A stretch of 64,000 nucleotides of DNA from Qipengyuania sp. (GCA_019745075.1 JAIETR010000034.1:32104-96103), one strand, 5' to 3'; counted from the first letter of the stretch, positions 21,865 to 29,293 are shown. Numbers and translations are program-made. Notes: generated from the letters alone by a model not told the origin.

Positions 21865-22202
21865 GCTACTCGGGAGCGTGGGAGCGGCGCGCTCAGGAAG
21901 CCGCCAAGCCGCATATCGCCAAGGTGGCGAGAGCACGGCGCTCGCTCGCCCGCCTAGACCCGGCGGCGCTGGAGGCGGTGGCGGAAGCCGCAATCGGCTT
22001 GCTGGACGAAGCGAGCGACCCGGACGCGGATCATTGCCTTGCTGGAGATGACGGCTGCGGCGCGTTCTTTGGCGGCGAACATCGCGGCTGGCATTGGGGT
22101 AGCCAATGGGAGAGCGAGGCGGACATCGGCCACGCTCCCGAATATGCGACCGATCAGCGCGAGATAATGGGCCGGTGGGGAGTGGCTTTCCGTGTCGATT
22201 GA
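21861..22202 (+). CDS. Hypothetical island protein
   Basis: The 113-residue product has an N-terminal helical part and a central 'HCLAGDDGCGAFFGGEH' with two cysteines and three histidines nearby, suggesting possible metal binding. The remainder is acidic and Trp-rich. I do not recognise the family. Its ATG overlaps the integrase stop as ATGA, so it is translated with int. A role in excision or regulation would be a guess from position only. Confidence 0.65.
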   Translation: MSYSGAWERRAQEAAKPHIAKVARARRSLARLDPAALEAVAEAAIGLLDEASDPDADHCLAGDDGCGAFFGGEHRGWHWGSQWESEADIGHAPEYATDQREIMGRWGVAFRVD

Positions 22203-22509
22203 ACCCGCCAGCGAGTCGGCTGGCATCCTGCCATTCGCGCTCAGCGACCGTTGGATCGTCACTGTCGAAAGCCAACGGCGCATCGTGAAGGTGCGCCATC
22301 GCACCCGCTGGTATGCTGTCGCGCGGCGCAAGGGCCATGAGGATCGGCGGCATTGGTGCGCCAGCCGCGCGGATGCCCTCGGCATCGCCGAAATGATGCG
22401 GGAAGGCTTCCGAGAGGCGGCCGAACTGGAGCGTTTCACCGCCGCGTATCACCGCGCAAGCGACTGGCAGCGCGCGGTTCACCAGTGGCTTGATTCAGTC
22501 GAACAATGA
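22192..22509 (+). CDS. Hypothetical island protein
   Basis: The 105-residue product has a basic centre ('TVESQRRIVKVRHRTRWYAVARRKGHEDRRHW') and a helical C-terminus. It starts with GTG and overlaps the preceding gene by 11 bases. No known motif is recognised. The basic character suggests nucleic-acid contact, an inference only. A later start within the frame cannot be excluded. Confidence 0.6.
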   Translation: MSIEPASESAGILPFALSDRWIVTVESQRRIVKVRHRTRWYAVARRKGHEDRRHWCASRADALGIAEMMREGFREAAELERFTAAYHRASDWQRAVHQWLDSVEQ

Positions 22510-22638
22510 TTCGCCGCCGTCGCATTGGAAACTGGCGAGCGAGGGCTTAAACCGGGAGCGGGGATAGGCTGGCCAGCCGACAAGCGCGCATCCCACGCGC
22601 TTCCCCGCTTCATCCTGGGAGCCGCTAGGGAGGCGGAT

Positions 22639-23397
22639 TTGGCAGAGCGCAAGAACACCGGGATAGCTGTTCCCGACGCCAAGCGGCTGAACGATTGCTA
22701 TCACGAACTGAGCGAAGCGATTGCCGCGCCCCCAGCCGACAAGCCGCTAATGCCCCCTGAGGCGCAATTCGTGACGCTATCCCATGCGCTCACCTGGATC
22801 GCTTTCGGCGTTTCGATGGACAGCGATCAGCTCCATGAAGTGCTGACATTGGACCGCTATGGCGAACGCGATCCGCAAGAGGCGGTCAAGGCGGCGGTGG
22901 CCCAACTTGTCGATCTTGGGCGCGGCGGGCGCATTGCGATGGAGGGCAAATATCGGGAAAGCCATCGGGACGAAACGCGCACGTTGCTGACAGCCCCAAT
23001 CGAGCCGACCAATTTCGCTAACTATCGCCAATTCAACTACTTGGAGGACTCGCTTTGTCTTGGGACGGGCTTATTTTGGGAAAGTGATGGCTCGGATTCC
23101 ATCATCAACGAAAAGGGGTATTCCGCGTTTATTGAAATTGGCGTGAGCCGTGCGGACCTGTTGCGCGAGTTTCCGCCCAAGGGCGGGGGGATTGTCCCTG
23201 CCAATCGCCAGCTCGATCATGCGGAAATAACCGGCAAGGCAGCCGCGATGCTCAGAGAGCAACCGGGTTTGTCCAAAGGCTCTGCGGCGGCGTCGATTAG
23301 GGCGGAACTCCCGCCCAATCCAAAGACAGGAAAGCCACGCGATCAGCGCGGCCTAGAGAGGATCATTGGGCATCTCTGGGAGGGGAAAGTCATATAA
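22639..23397 (+). CDS. Hypothetical island protein, possible replication or regulatory gene
   Basis: I choose a TTG at 22639 because AGGGAGG lies at 22627-22633, five bases upstream; this gives 252 residues. The open frame continues upstream to a TTG at 22525, but that part lacks a ribosome-binding site. The C-terminal 60 residues ('AEITGKAAAMLREQPGLSKGSAAASIRAELPPNPKTGKP') read like a helix-turn-helix or DNA-tail segment. No family is recognised. Codon use is somewhat less GC-rich than in the host genes. Confidence 0.6.
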   Translation: MAERKNTGIAVPDAKRLNDCYHELSEAIAAPPADKPLMPPEAQFVTLSHALTWIAFGVSMDSDQLHEVLTLDRYGERDPQEAVKAAVAQLVDLGRGGRIAMEGKYRESHRDETRTLLTAPIEPTNFANYRQFNYLEDSLCLGTGLFWESDGSDSIINEKGYSAFIEIGVSRADLLREFPPKGGGIVPANRQLDHAEITGKAAAMLREQPGLSKGSAAASIRAELPPNPKTGKPRDQRGLERIIGHLWEGKVI

Positions 23398-23504
23398 TCC
23401 CCCAAGGCGTCCGCATTCCCCCGATTCAACGCCGGACGGAGCCGGTCTAATTGGTTGCCCCCCGAACGCAGGTATCCCGCCAGCGTTACGTTGGAGCAAC
23501 CCGA

Positions 23505-23693
23505 ATGCAAACCGTAACCAACGATCCTCCCAAGATCGCCTACAGCATAAAGGAAGCCTGCCGGGCGTCCAGCCTGGGGCGGACCACGCTCTACGCGCAC
23601 ATCGCCGCAAATCGCCTGAGGGCCGTCCGCATCGGCGGGCGCACCGTCATTCCGGCGGACAGCCTTCACGCTTTGATCGCCGGGGAGGCATGA
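23505..23693 (+). CDS. AlpA/excisionase-type helix-turn-helix protein
   Basis: This 62-residue MerR-like (HTH_17) DNA-binding protein shows 'YSIKEACRASSLGRTTLYAHIAANRL', the recognition helices, and the wing 'RIGGRTVIPADSL'. In P4-like elements such AlpA proteins act as recombination directionality factors or activate int. It sits midway between the integrase and the replication genes and is followed after three bases by another small gene. The wing residues are intact, so it looks functional. Confidence 0.85.
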   Translation: MQTVTNDPPKIAYSIKEACRASSLGRTTLYAHIAANRLRAVRIGGRTVIPADSLHALIAGEA

Positions 23694-23696
23694 GCC

Positions 23697-23882
23697 ATGC
23701 CCCAGATATGCGAAACCCGCGCGGATGAGGCGCGGGCGTCGCGGAATAGCTGTGGCGGCTGGTTCCGCGATCCCCTTACCCCTCCCGCGTCACCCCCGCA
23801 AGCGATCCCGCCGCTGATTGCGCTCCACCTTGGCGAGCGGTTTCTAGCGCGGTTGACAGAGGGAGGCGCTGGCCATGGCTGA
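23697..23882 (+). CDS. Small hypothetical island protein
   Basis: The 61-residue frame begins at an ATG eight bases after GGGGAGG (23682-23688), lies three bases after the excisionase stop, and overlaps the next start by eight bases. The centre is proline-rich. The spacing and ribosome-binding site support translation, but the sequence itself is not recognised, and it could instead be a translational-coupling leader. Confidence 0.45.
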   Translation: MPQICETRADEARASRNSCGGWFRDPLTPPASPPQAIPPLIALHLGERFLARLTEGGAGHG

Positions 23883-24186
23883 TCGTTATCCCGACAATCC
23901 CGGCGCGAAGGGGCCGGACGGCACGAGCCAGGATGCAGCCGAGGCCATCGCCCCGAATGTCTCGCACCTTCGCCGCCTCGCCATGCGCTCTCTGGCCAGG
24001 CTTGGGCAGGCAACCCCGCTGGAGGCCATCGCCGTCGCTGGCGTGACGCGGGAATCGCTCCAGCCGCGCTTTTCGGAGCTGCGCGCAATGGGCCTGATCG
24101 AAGCGACCGGCGCGCGGCGGCGCAATCCAAGCGGCAAGAGCGCGTCCGTGCTCAGGCTTACCGACAAGGGGAGGGCCGCGCTGTGA
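23875..24186 (+). CDS. Winged-helix protein of the island
   Basis: The 103-residue protein has a winged-helix domain (about 32-103): 'LRRLAMRSLARLGQATPLEAIAVAG', 'RFSELRAMGLIEATGARR' and 'SASVLRLTDKGRAAL', like MarR-type small regulators or helicase-associated wHTH modules. It overlaps the primase gene by four bases (GTGA). I infer a regulatory or replication-accessory role. Confidence 0.7.
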   Translation: MADRYPDNPGAKGPDGTSQDAAEAIAPNVSHLRRLAMRSLARLGQATPLEAIAVAGVTRESLQPRFSELRAMGLIEATGARRRNPSGKSASVLRLTDKGRAAL

Positions 24187-25124
24187 TCGTCGATATTCAC
24201 GCCATCGCGCGGCGCTACGGCGGCAAGGTATGCAAGGGCAACGCGCTGATCCCGACGCCGGGCCATTCCAGCCGGGACCGGGGCACGGCGATCAAGGCCA
24301 GCGCGCTCGCTCCCGATGGCTGCCTTGTCGCCTGCTATAACGGCACGAATGCCGACGCACTGGCGGTGAAGGACATGCTGCGCGCGGACGGCTTCCTTCC
24401 GCACGATCCGCACACATCGCACACATCGCACGCGCGCGAGCTGACAGCAGCGGAGCGGCTTTCGATCCGGCAAGCCGAGCTGGCGCGCAAGCGCGAGCGG
24501 CTGGCAGCCGAGGAAGCGGCGGCACGGTGCGCGGCGGACCTGTGGCGCAACGCCGGCCGCGCCGATCCCGCGCATTCCTACCTTGTGGTCAAAGCGTTGG
24601 AGCCGTTTGGCATTCGCCAGGCCGGGCGTGATTTGCTGGTGCCCATGATCGATACCGGCTTTCGCCTATGGAACGTCCAGCGCATTCGGCCCGATGGCTT
24701 CAAGCTGTTCGTCAGGGATGCCCGCACGGCTGGCCTGTTCTGGCCCCATGGCGTGCACCTGATCGATGGCAGGCCATCGGCTGGCCCGCTGGTGATCGGG
24801 GAAGGCTTCGCAACCATGGCCGCGATCCATTCGGCAACCGGCTATGGCGTTGCCGCTGCCATGTCCGCGCGCAACCTGGAGCCGGTGGCGCGGGCGATGC
24901 GAAAGCTGTTCCCGGCGCGCGAGCTGATCCTTGCGGCGGACGACGATTGCCACCTGCCCGACAATCTGGGCCTTGATGCCGCCAGGAAAGCCGCTCAGGC
25001 CGTTGGCGGGCTTGTCGCCATGCCGAGGCCGGAAACGCGCGTGGCGGACTGCGGAGCCGATTTTGCGGACATTCCGCGCGGCGACGTGGCGGGGCGGGTT
25101 GCCGCTGCCCGGTTGGAGGTATGA
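24183..25124 (+). CDS. Toprim-domain DNA primase-like protein
   Basis: The 313-residue protein has an N-terminal primase-like segment (about 1-75, with 'GNALIPTPGHSSRDRG'), a coiled Arg/Glu-rich linker (about 88-120), and a C-terminal Toprim domain (about 195-290) with the glutamate in VIGEGFATMAA and the acidic LILAADDD. Such proteins prime replication of phages, P4-like satellites and plasmids. The start is GTG, overlapping the wHTH stop, and the gene overlaps the ATPase gene by four bases. An HTSHTSH stretch is encoded by a short CACACATCG repeat near 24413. Confidence 0.85.
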   Translation: MIVDIHAIARRYGGKVCKGNALIPTPGHSSRDRGTAIKASALAPDGCLVACYNGTNADALAVKDMLRADGFLPHDPHTSHTSHARELTAAERLSIRQAELARKRERLAAEEAAARCAADLWRNAGRADPAHSYLVVKALEPFGIRQAGRDLLVPMIDTGFRLWNVQRIRPDGFKLFVRDARTAGLFWPHGVHLIDGRPSAGPLVIGEGFATMAAIHSATGYGVAAAMSARNLEPVARAMRKLFPARELILAADDDCHLPDNLGLDAARKAAQAVGGLVAMPRPETRVADCGADFADIPRGDVAGRVAAARLEV

Positions 25125-26413
25125 CAATGGCCGCAACCGCGACCCAGCCGCTCGATTTTGCCACGCTCCAGCCGGACGAAGCGGCGGCGCGCATCCATCG
25201 GCATTCCGCTTTACGCGCCACCCCCTACCGCTGGCCCGATCCGGCATCGCTGCCACGGCGGCAATGGCTCATGGGCCATTGGCTTTTGCACGGGGAGGTG
25301 ACGGCGATCATCGGGCCGGGCGGCACGGGCAAGAGCACGATCGGCAACGCGATTGCGCTCAGCCTCGCCTCTGGCCAGCCGCTCTTGGGCAAGCCGCTGC
25401 ATCGCGGGCCGCAAGCCGTGTGGATATTCAACCTGGAGGACGGCACCGACGAACTGGAGCGGCAATTGTCCGCTGCTTGCGCCTTCCATGGCATCGGCCC
25501 CGGCGATTGCGGGGACCGGCTCCACCTCGATAGCGGGCTTGTCCAGCCGCTGTGCACCGCAAGCGAGGACCGCGACGGCTTCACGTTGGCTGAGGAAGTC
25601 TTTGCCCAGCTCGCCGCCACGATCCGCGAACGGCGTATTGCAACCGTGATCGTCGATCCCTTCGTGTCCAGCCATGCGGTGCGCGAAAGCTCGAATGAGG
25701 CAATCGACGCCATCGCCAAGCGGTGGAAGCGGCTGGCTCAGGAAACCGGCTGCGCGGTGGTGCTGGTGCACCACACCCCCAAGCTGAGGGGCCGGGAGGC
25801 GACGGCTGAGGATGGACGCGGCGCGGTGGCGCTGCGCGACGCTGCCCGCGTCGTGCTCCCGCTCAATGCCATGGGCGACAAAGAAGCCGAGGAACTTGGC
25901 ATTGCCGATCCGGCGCTACGGCGTTCTTTGGTGCGGATCGACACCGGCAAAGCCAATCGCGCACCTCCCGACGCCGCCACGTGGATCAAGCTGGAAAGCC
26001 AAAGCCTCGACAATGGCGACGGACTGGAGCCTGCCGATTTTGTCGGCGTGGCCACGCTTTGGGAAAAGCCGGACGTGTTTCACGGGCTGACGAGCTGGCA
26101 CCTCTACATGGTCCAGCAAGGGCTGGCGGCTGGCGACTGGCGCGAAAGCGTCCAGGCCAGGGATTGGGTTGGCCACCTTGTCGCCAGCGTGGCGGGCCTG
26201 TCCGCCGAAACCGATAAGGGGCGGATCAAAGCGATCCTGCGGACGTGGCGAAGGACTGGCGCGCTGGCGGTGGAACACCGCACGATCAATGGCCGCGACG
26301 TGCCTTTCGTGATCGTCGGCAAGCCGGTTGACCCCAGCGAGATAGGCACCCGTCCGCACCTTCAAACGTGTGGTGCGGAAGGTGTGGAACGTGCGGGCGC
26401 GGACCCGCGATGA
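25121..26413 (+). CDS. RepA-like AAA ATPase / replicative helicase
   Basis: The 430-residue AAA_25/RepA-type ATPase has Walker A GPGGTGKST (about residues 65-73), Walker B 'ATVIVDPFVSSH' (about 178-189), and a sensor segment 'GCAVVLVHHTPKL'. The C-terminal third is winged-helix-like. With the Toprim protein upstream it forms a primase-helicase pair sufficient to initiate replication of the element. The 3' end and the following 100 bp contain an iteron-like cluster. Confidence 0.87.
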   Translation: MTMAATATQPLDFATLQPDEAAARIHRHSALRATPYRWPDPASLPRRQWLMGHWLLHGEVTAIIGPGGTGKSTIGNAIALSLASGQPLLGKPLHRGPQAVWIFNLEDGTDELERQLSAACAFHGIGPGDCGDRLHLDSGLVQPLCTASEDRDGFTLAEEVFAQLAATIRERRIATVIVDPFVSSHAVRESSNEAIDAIAKRWKRLAQETGCAVVLVHHTPKLRGREATAEDGRGAVALRDAARVVLPLNAMGDKEAEELGIADPALRRSLVRIDTGKANRAPPDAATWIKLESQSLDNGDGLEPADFVGVATLWEKPDVFHGLTSWHLYMVQQGLAAGDWRESVQARDWVGHLVASVAGLSAETDKGRIKAILRTWRRTGALAVEHRTINGRDVPFVIVGKPVDPSEIGTRPHLQTCGAEGVERAGADPR

Positions 26414-26504
26414 TCCCCAACCGCACCACCCGCACCCCTCTTTAGGGGGTGTGGTGGTGGTGTGGTGCGGGTGCAGGTTAGTGAGGATCAAAAACAAGGT
26501 GCGG
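26354..26504. repeat. Iteron-like GTGCGG cluster with hairpin; candidate replication origin of the island
   Basis: The hexamer GTGCGG occurs seven times within 151 bp: forward at 26373, 26391, 26465 and 26499, and reverse (CCGCAC) at 26354, 26421 and 26430. CACCCC (26433-26438) and GGGGTG (26446-26451) form a small hairpin in the middle. Clustered short repeats beside a primase-helicase pair are typical of phage-satellite and plasmid origins. Some copies lie in the ATPase coding end. Confidence 0.6.
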
Positions 26505-26509
26505 GTGAA

Positions 26510-27211
26510 ATGAGCGAGACAAGCAAGGCGAAGCGCAAGGGATCGGCGGGCAAGGCTAAGGCTGGCGAACCTGCCAAGGCAAGTTTGAGCGTGGAGACCC
26601 AGCCGGGCAAATCGGAGCAACGCAATCTGGCGGAGATCGCATTGGAGCCTGCCGCCCATGCAATGGCGACGGCGAGGCTTTTCAACGCCGGAAGTTTCGG
26701 CAGCAAGATCGAGGTGACCGAAACCTATGGCGTGCTGCGCGACGAAATTAAGGCGGTGACCGATGGCGATCTGTCGCACCAGCGCGCTCTTTTGGCGGGG
26801 CAGGCCATCGCCCTCAATACGATCTTTACCGAGCTGGCGCGCCGGGCAGGCGCCAACATGGGAGAGTATCTTGGCGCGATGGAAAGCTACATGCGGCTGG
26901 CGCTTAAGGCTCAGGCACAAAGCCGCGCGACTATCGAGGCGTTGGAGCGGCTGGCCAACGGGCACGTGCAGACTGTGAAACACGTCCACGTCAATGAAGG
27001 CGGGCAGGCCGTCATTGCCGAGACCGTCCACACCGGGGGGCAAGCAAATGGAAAAATCGCCGATCAATCCCATGGAGCCACAACCGGCCCGGTTGGCATC
27101 GGCCCCGCGTTGCTTGGCGCGGACCCGTGCGGGAGCGGAGTGCCAATCGCCAGCGGTGAAGGGGCGGAAGCGGTGCAGAATGCACGGCGGGACGAATCCC
27201 GGCGCGCCTAA
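26510..27211 (+). CDS. Hypothetical island/phage-associated protein
   Basis: The 233-residue protein has a Lys/Ala-rich N-terminus (1-35), a helical central domain (about 45-170; 'ALLAGQAIALNTIFTELARRAGANMGEYL') and a segment 'VKHVHVNEGGQAVIAETVH' that I recall as recurring in proteins of alphaproteobacterial phages and islands. The function is unknown. The ATG at 26510 follows AAGGTGCGGGTGAA. The last 164 bases also encode the next gene in another frame. Confidence 0.72.
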   Translation: MSETSKAKRKGSAGKAKAGEPAKASLSVETQPGKSEQRNLAEIALEPAAHAMATARLFNAGSFGSKIEVTETYGVLRDEIKAVTDGDLSHQRALLAGQAIALNTIFTELARRAGANMGEYLGAMESYMRLALKAQAQSRATIEALERLANGHVQTVKHVHVNEGGQAVIAETVHTGGQANGKIADQSHGATTGPVGIGPALLGADPCGSGVPIASGEGAEAVQNARRDESRRA

Positions 27212-27311
27212 GGGCAATCGCAACGCGTGGAAACATGGCGGGCGCTCAGCCGAGGCGCTGGCAGCGGCTCGATACTTGAAAGCGATTGCGCGGCTGGTGC
27301 GAGAAAGCTGA
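27048..27311 (+). CDS. Small HGG-motif basic protein, overlapping the preceding gene
   Basis: The 87-residue protein has 'CLARTRAGAECQSPAVKGRKRCRMHGG' followed by 'GAPKGNRNAWKHG', a well-known short family with Cys, His and basic residues, often found in phages and islands. A zinc-knuckle role is likely but unproven. It starts inside the preceding gene and shares 164 bases with it in a different frame. Both frames look genuine. Confidence 0.75.
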   Translation: MEKSPINPMEPQPARLASAPRCLARTRAGAECQSPAVKGRKRCRMHGGTNPGAPKGNRNAWKHGGRSAEALAAARYLKAIARLVRES

Positions 27312-27376
27312 CTAAGGGAGGCTGTTTGTCAGTTGCGAGGTGCTGCGATAAGAACTTGTGCCGAGGGGGATTGCGG

Positions 27377-27808
27377 ATGTGGGGTGAACTTTTCCGCGAC
27401 GGCCAGCCGGTCGAGATCGCGCAAATTCTGTTGCTGCTAGTCGGAATGGGATTCGTCGTCTTGACGCCATTCGTTTGGGTGTGCGGCAGAATCCTCGCAT
27501 TGAAGGAACAACCGGATAGGCGGGCGCTCTGGACCGTCGCAGCTTCCTATGCTGGTGCCGCTTTGATTTTCATTTTTGGCAGCGGCGGATTCATCTCGCC
27601 TTGGCTCGCGCCCTTCATTCCCTTGCCAGGCGCGCTAGCGATCTATTTTTGGCTGCGGCACAGCTATCGCAAAGCATGGATTGACGACGAAATGGTGCCG
27701 GACTGCATGAGGCTGGAAAACAGTGACTGGCGCATCGGCATTGGGGTTGTGGTGGGAGCGATCATAGCCGCTGCCATTAAGGTCGCGGTTATTCGCGGCC
27801 CTCTGTGA
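27377..27808 (+). CDS. Hypothetical membrane protein of the island
   Basis: The 143-residue protein has four hydrophobic segments (about residues 15-36, 51-68, 74-91 and 122-138) and no recognised motif. The ATG at 27377 is preceded by GAGGGGGA about nine bases upstream. The gene is less GC-rich than the replication genes, and it stands alone between the HGG-motif gene and the Abi module, so it may be cargo. It could be a membrane partner in defence, but nothing in the sequence shows this. Confidence 0.6.
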   Translation: MWGELFRDGQPVEIAQILLLLVGMGFVVLTPFVWVCGRILALKEQPDRRALWTVAASYAGAALIFIFGSGGFISPWLAPFIPLPGALAIYFWLRHSYRKAWIDDEMVPDCMRLENSDWRIGIGVVVGAIIAAAIKVAVIRGPL

Positions 27809-28074
27809 ACGGTGTGACCGAGACCCGAAACTGATTTGCGCCAAGCGCGCGGAAACCCGCCCTTTCAATCGATCCCGAATTGCCAGTCAGATTTGATTGA
27901 GAAGCTGCCACCTCTCGAAAGGCGCAGCTTTCCGCCATTTCCAGCCGCGATCCGTCGCGTTCGGTGTGTGCCTGTTCCTAGCTTCCAAATGTCGCCTGGC
28001 TTGCCGTTCTGATTTAGATCGCGGCATATGGGCCAAATATCCGGTGGGATGCGACGAAGCGAAACAAGCCGTTA

Positions 28075-28103
28075 TTGATTTGTTGGGAAACGGTGGATAT
28101 ATA
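28075..28103 (+). promoter_or_regulatory. Sigma-70-like promoter of the small RNA upstream of the Abi gene
   Basis: TTGATT (28075-28080) and TATATA (28098-28103) are separated by exactly 17 bp. Transcription would start near 28110, at the foot of the following hairpin. The rest of the 27809-28188 gap before this point (27809-28074) holds no supported feature. Confidence 0.6.
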
Positions 28104-28109
28104 GCGCGC

Positions 28110-28165
28110 AACAAAGCCCGCCACGCCTCTCAACGATGCGCACCATGGCGGGCTACTTTGTTTTT
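28110..28165 (+). ncRNA. Candidate short RNA ahead of the Abi gene (abiF-RNA-like)
   Basis: A hairpin follows the promoter: AGCCCGCCA (28115-28123) pairs with TGGCGGGCT (28146-28154), and the outer ACAAAG (28111-28116) can pair with CTTTGT (28156-28161), ahead of a T-run (28161-28165). The 22-base loop can form an inner CGC/GCG pair. A promoter, one stable stem and a U-tail make a self-contained RNA of about 55 nt, ending 23 bp before the Abi ATG. Conserved RNAs upstream of Abi_2-family genes (the abiF RNA motif) are known from comparative genomics. Membership here is inference. The hairpin may instead simply attenuate abi transcription. Confidence 0.6.
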
Positions 28166-28188
28166 GGGCTTGGCTCGCGCATAAGTGA

Positions 28189-29106
28189 ATGATGCGCCAT
28201 TTCAATAAGCCATCCAAGTCAATTCCCGACCAAATCGCCCTGCTCCAAGAGCGCGGGATGGTGATCGAGAATGCGCAGCAAGCAACCTGGGCGCTCAGCC
28301 ATATCAGCTACTATCGGCTGCGGGCTTACTGGCTCTACTACGAAGCCGAACCCGAATCCGGCAATCATATATTCAAGGAAGGCACGACGCTCGAAGCGGT
28401 GCTTTCCCTCTATGAATTTGATCGCCGTCTCCGGCTGCTGCTTATGGACGCGTTGGAGCGAATAGAGGTCGCGGCGCGTGGTGCATGGGCGCACCAGATG
28501 GCAATGGTCTATGGACCACACGGTTACCTCAATGCGGCGCTATATCCACGCACCGATCGCTTTCAGGCCAACCTTACGCAGCTACAGTCCGAATTTGATC
28601 GCTCGCATGACGTGTTCGTCGATCATTACAAGCGCACTTACAACAATCCTCCATTGCCGCCTGTCTGGATGGCAGCCGAATTTATGTCTTTCGGTCTGCT
28701 GTCCAAATTCTTCTCGGCTTTGGGAGGACGTGCTGACCGCAAGGCAATCGCGCGCAAAGCTGGCTTTGATGACCGAGTTTTCCAGGGCTTTATGCATCAC
28801 CTTGCGACGGTGCGAAACATTTGCGCGCACCATAGCCGCCTCTGGAACCGGCGCTTTACCGTCACCTTCCCAATCGCACAAAATCCGGCTGGCATTGCAG
28901 ATACGATTGTCCCTGAGGCCGACCGCAAGCTCTACAACACGCTCTCAATGCTGTTGCACTCGATGGGAACCATATCTCCTGAATCCGACTGGCCACGCCG
29001 CCTGACGTGTTTGATCGCGGAAAATCCGACGGGCGATTTTGCCGCAATGGGCTTCCCTGATGATTGGCGGCAGCGTCCTCTATGGGCGCACCTCTGTTCT
29101 GATTAA
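28189..29106 (+). CDS. Abi family (Abi_2, AbiD/AbiF-like) abortive-infection protein with HEPN RNase motif
   Basis: The 305-residue protein opens with the Abi_2 pattern 'IPDQIALLQERGMVI' and 'LSHISYYRLRAYW' (36-48), continues through 'YEFDRRLRLLLMDALERIEVAARGAW', and ends the domain with the HEPN RNase signature R209-X4-H214 in 'RNICAHHSRLWNR'. Abi_2 proteins are toxins that stop growth of phage-infected cells. The motif residues are intact, so it should be active. It is preceded by a promoter-hairpin-terminator unit and has no good ribosome-binding site of its own. Its G+C is clearly below the host genes. The ATG at 28192 is an alternative start. Confidence 0.88.
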   Translation: MMRHFNKPSKSIPDQIALLQERGMVIENAQQATWALSHISYYRLRAYWLYYEAEPESGNHIFKEGTTLEAVLSLYEFDRRLRLLLMDALERIEVAARGAWAHQMAMVYGPHGYLNAALYPRTDRFQANLTQLQSEFDRSHDVFVDHYKRTYNNPPLPPVWMAAEFMSFGLLSKFFSALGGRADRKAIARKAGFDDRVFQGFMHHLATVRNICAHHSRLWNRRFTVTFPIAQNPAGIADTIVPEADRKLYNTLSMLLHSMGTISPESDWPRRLTCLIAENPTGDFAAMGFPDDWRQRPLWAHLCSD

Positions 29107-29149
29107 GCCACCGGCGTTCGCATCAAGCGCCAACGCTATCGGGGAGCGA

Positions 29150-29159
29150 TTATGGGAAC
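29150..29159. promoter_or_regulatory. Right-end copy of the integrase-region motif TTATGGGAAC
   Basis: It is identical to 20601-20610, and the wider 29134-29159 matches 20582-20610 apart from a 3-base gap and two changes. It lies 43 bp from the right attachment site. I interpret it as an arm-type integrase site. Confidence 0.5.
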
Positions 29160-29202
29160 CAGATCACCAAAGGCAGAAAATGCCAATGTTTTCAGGCAAA
29201 GG

Positions 29203-29216
29203 TGGCGGAGACGGAG
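29203..29216. repeat. attR: tRNA-Ser 3' end copy of the 14-bp att repeat
   Basis: TGGCGGAGACGGAG is identical to 20446-20459. The copy lies inside the intact tRNA-Ser gene. Confidence 0.8.
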
Positions 29217-29293
29217 GGATTCGAACCCTCGGTACCCGGATAGGGTACGGTTCCTTAGCAGGGAACTGGTTTCAGCCACTCACCCACGTCTCC
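29203..29293 (-). tRNA. tRNA-Ser (anticodon GCT), right boundary of the element
   Basis: On the minus strand the acceptor GGAGACG (29293-29287) pairs with CGTCTCC, followed by discriminator G and an encoded CCA (29205-29203). The anticodon stem GTTCC/GGAAC closes the loop CTGCTAA, giving anticodon GCT. A long variable arm is present. The 3' end (29203-29216) doubles as the element's attachment site. The gene is intact, so integration did not inactivate it. Confidence 0.95.

Larger units (their letters stand above)
20446..29216 (+). mobile_element. 8.8-kb integrated element in the 3' end of tRNA-Ser(GCT)
   Basis: The element is bounded by a 14-bp direct repeat (20446-20459 and 29203-29216) that equals the 3' end of the tRNA-Ser gene at its right edge. 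The integrase lies next to the left repeat. Inside are AlpA-like, winged-helix, Toprim primase and RepA-like ATPase genes, several unknown genes and an Abi defence gene, nearly all on the plus strand with overlapping starts and stops. No capsid, terminase, relaxase or conjugation gene is visible. It could be a phage satellite, a defective prophage remnant or a mobilizable island. G+C falls toward the right end. Confidence 0.85.

Noticed and set aside
24410..24435. Short CACACATCG tandem repeat in the primase gene
   Set aside because: Only about two copies and in frame (HTSHTSH); too short to be an origin or CRISPR feature by itself.
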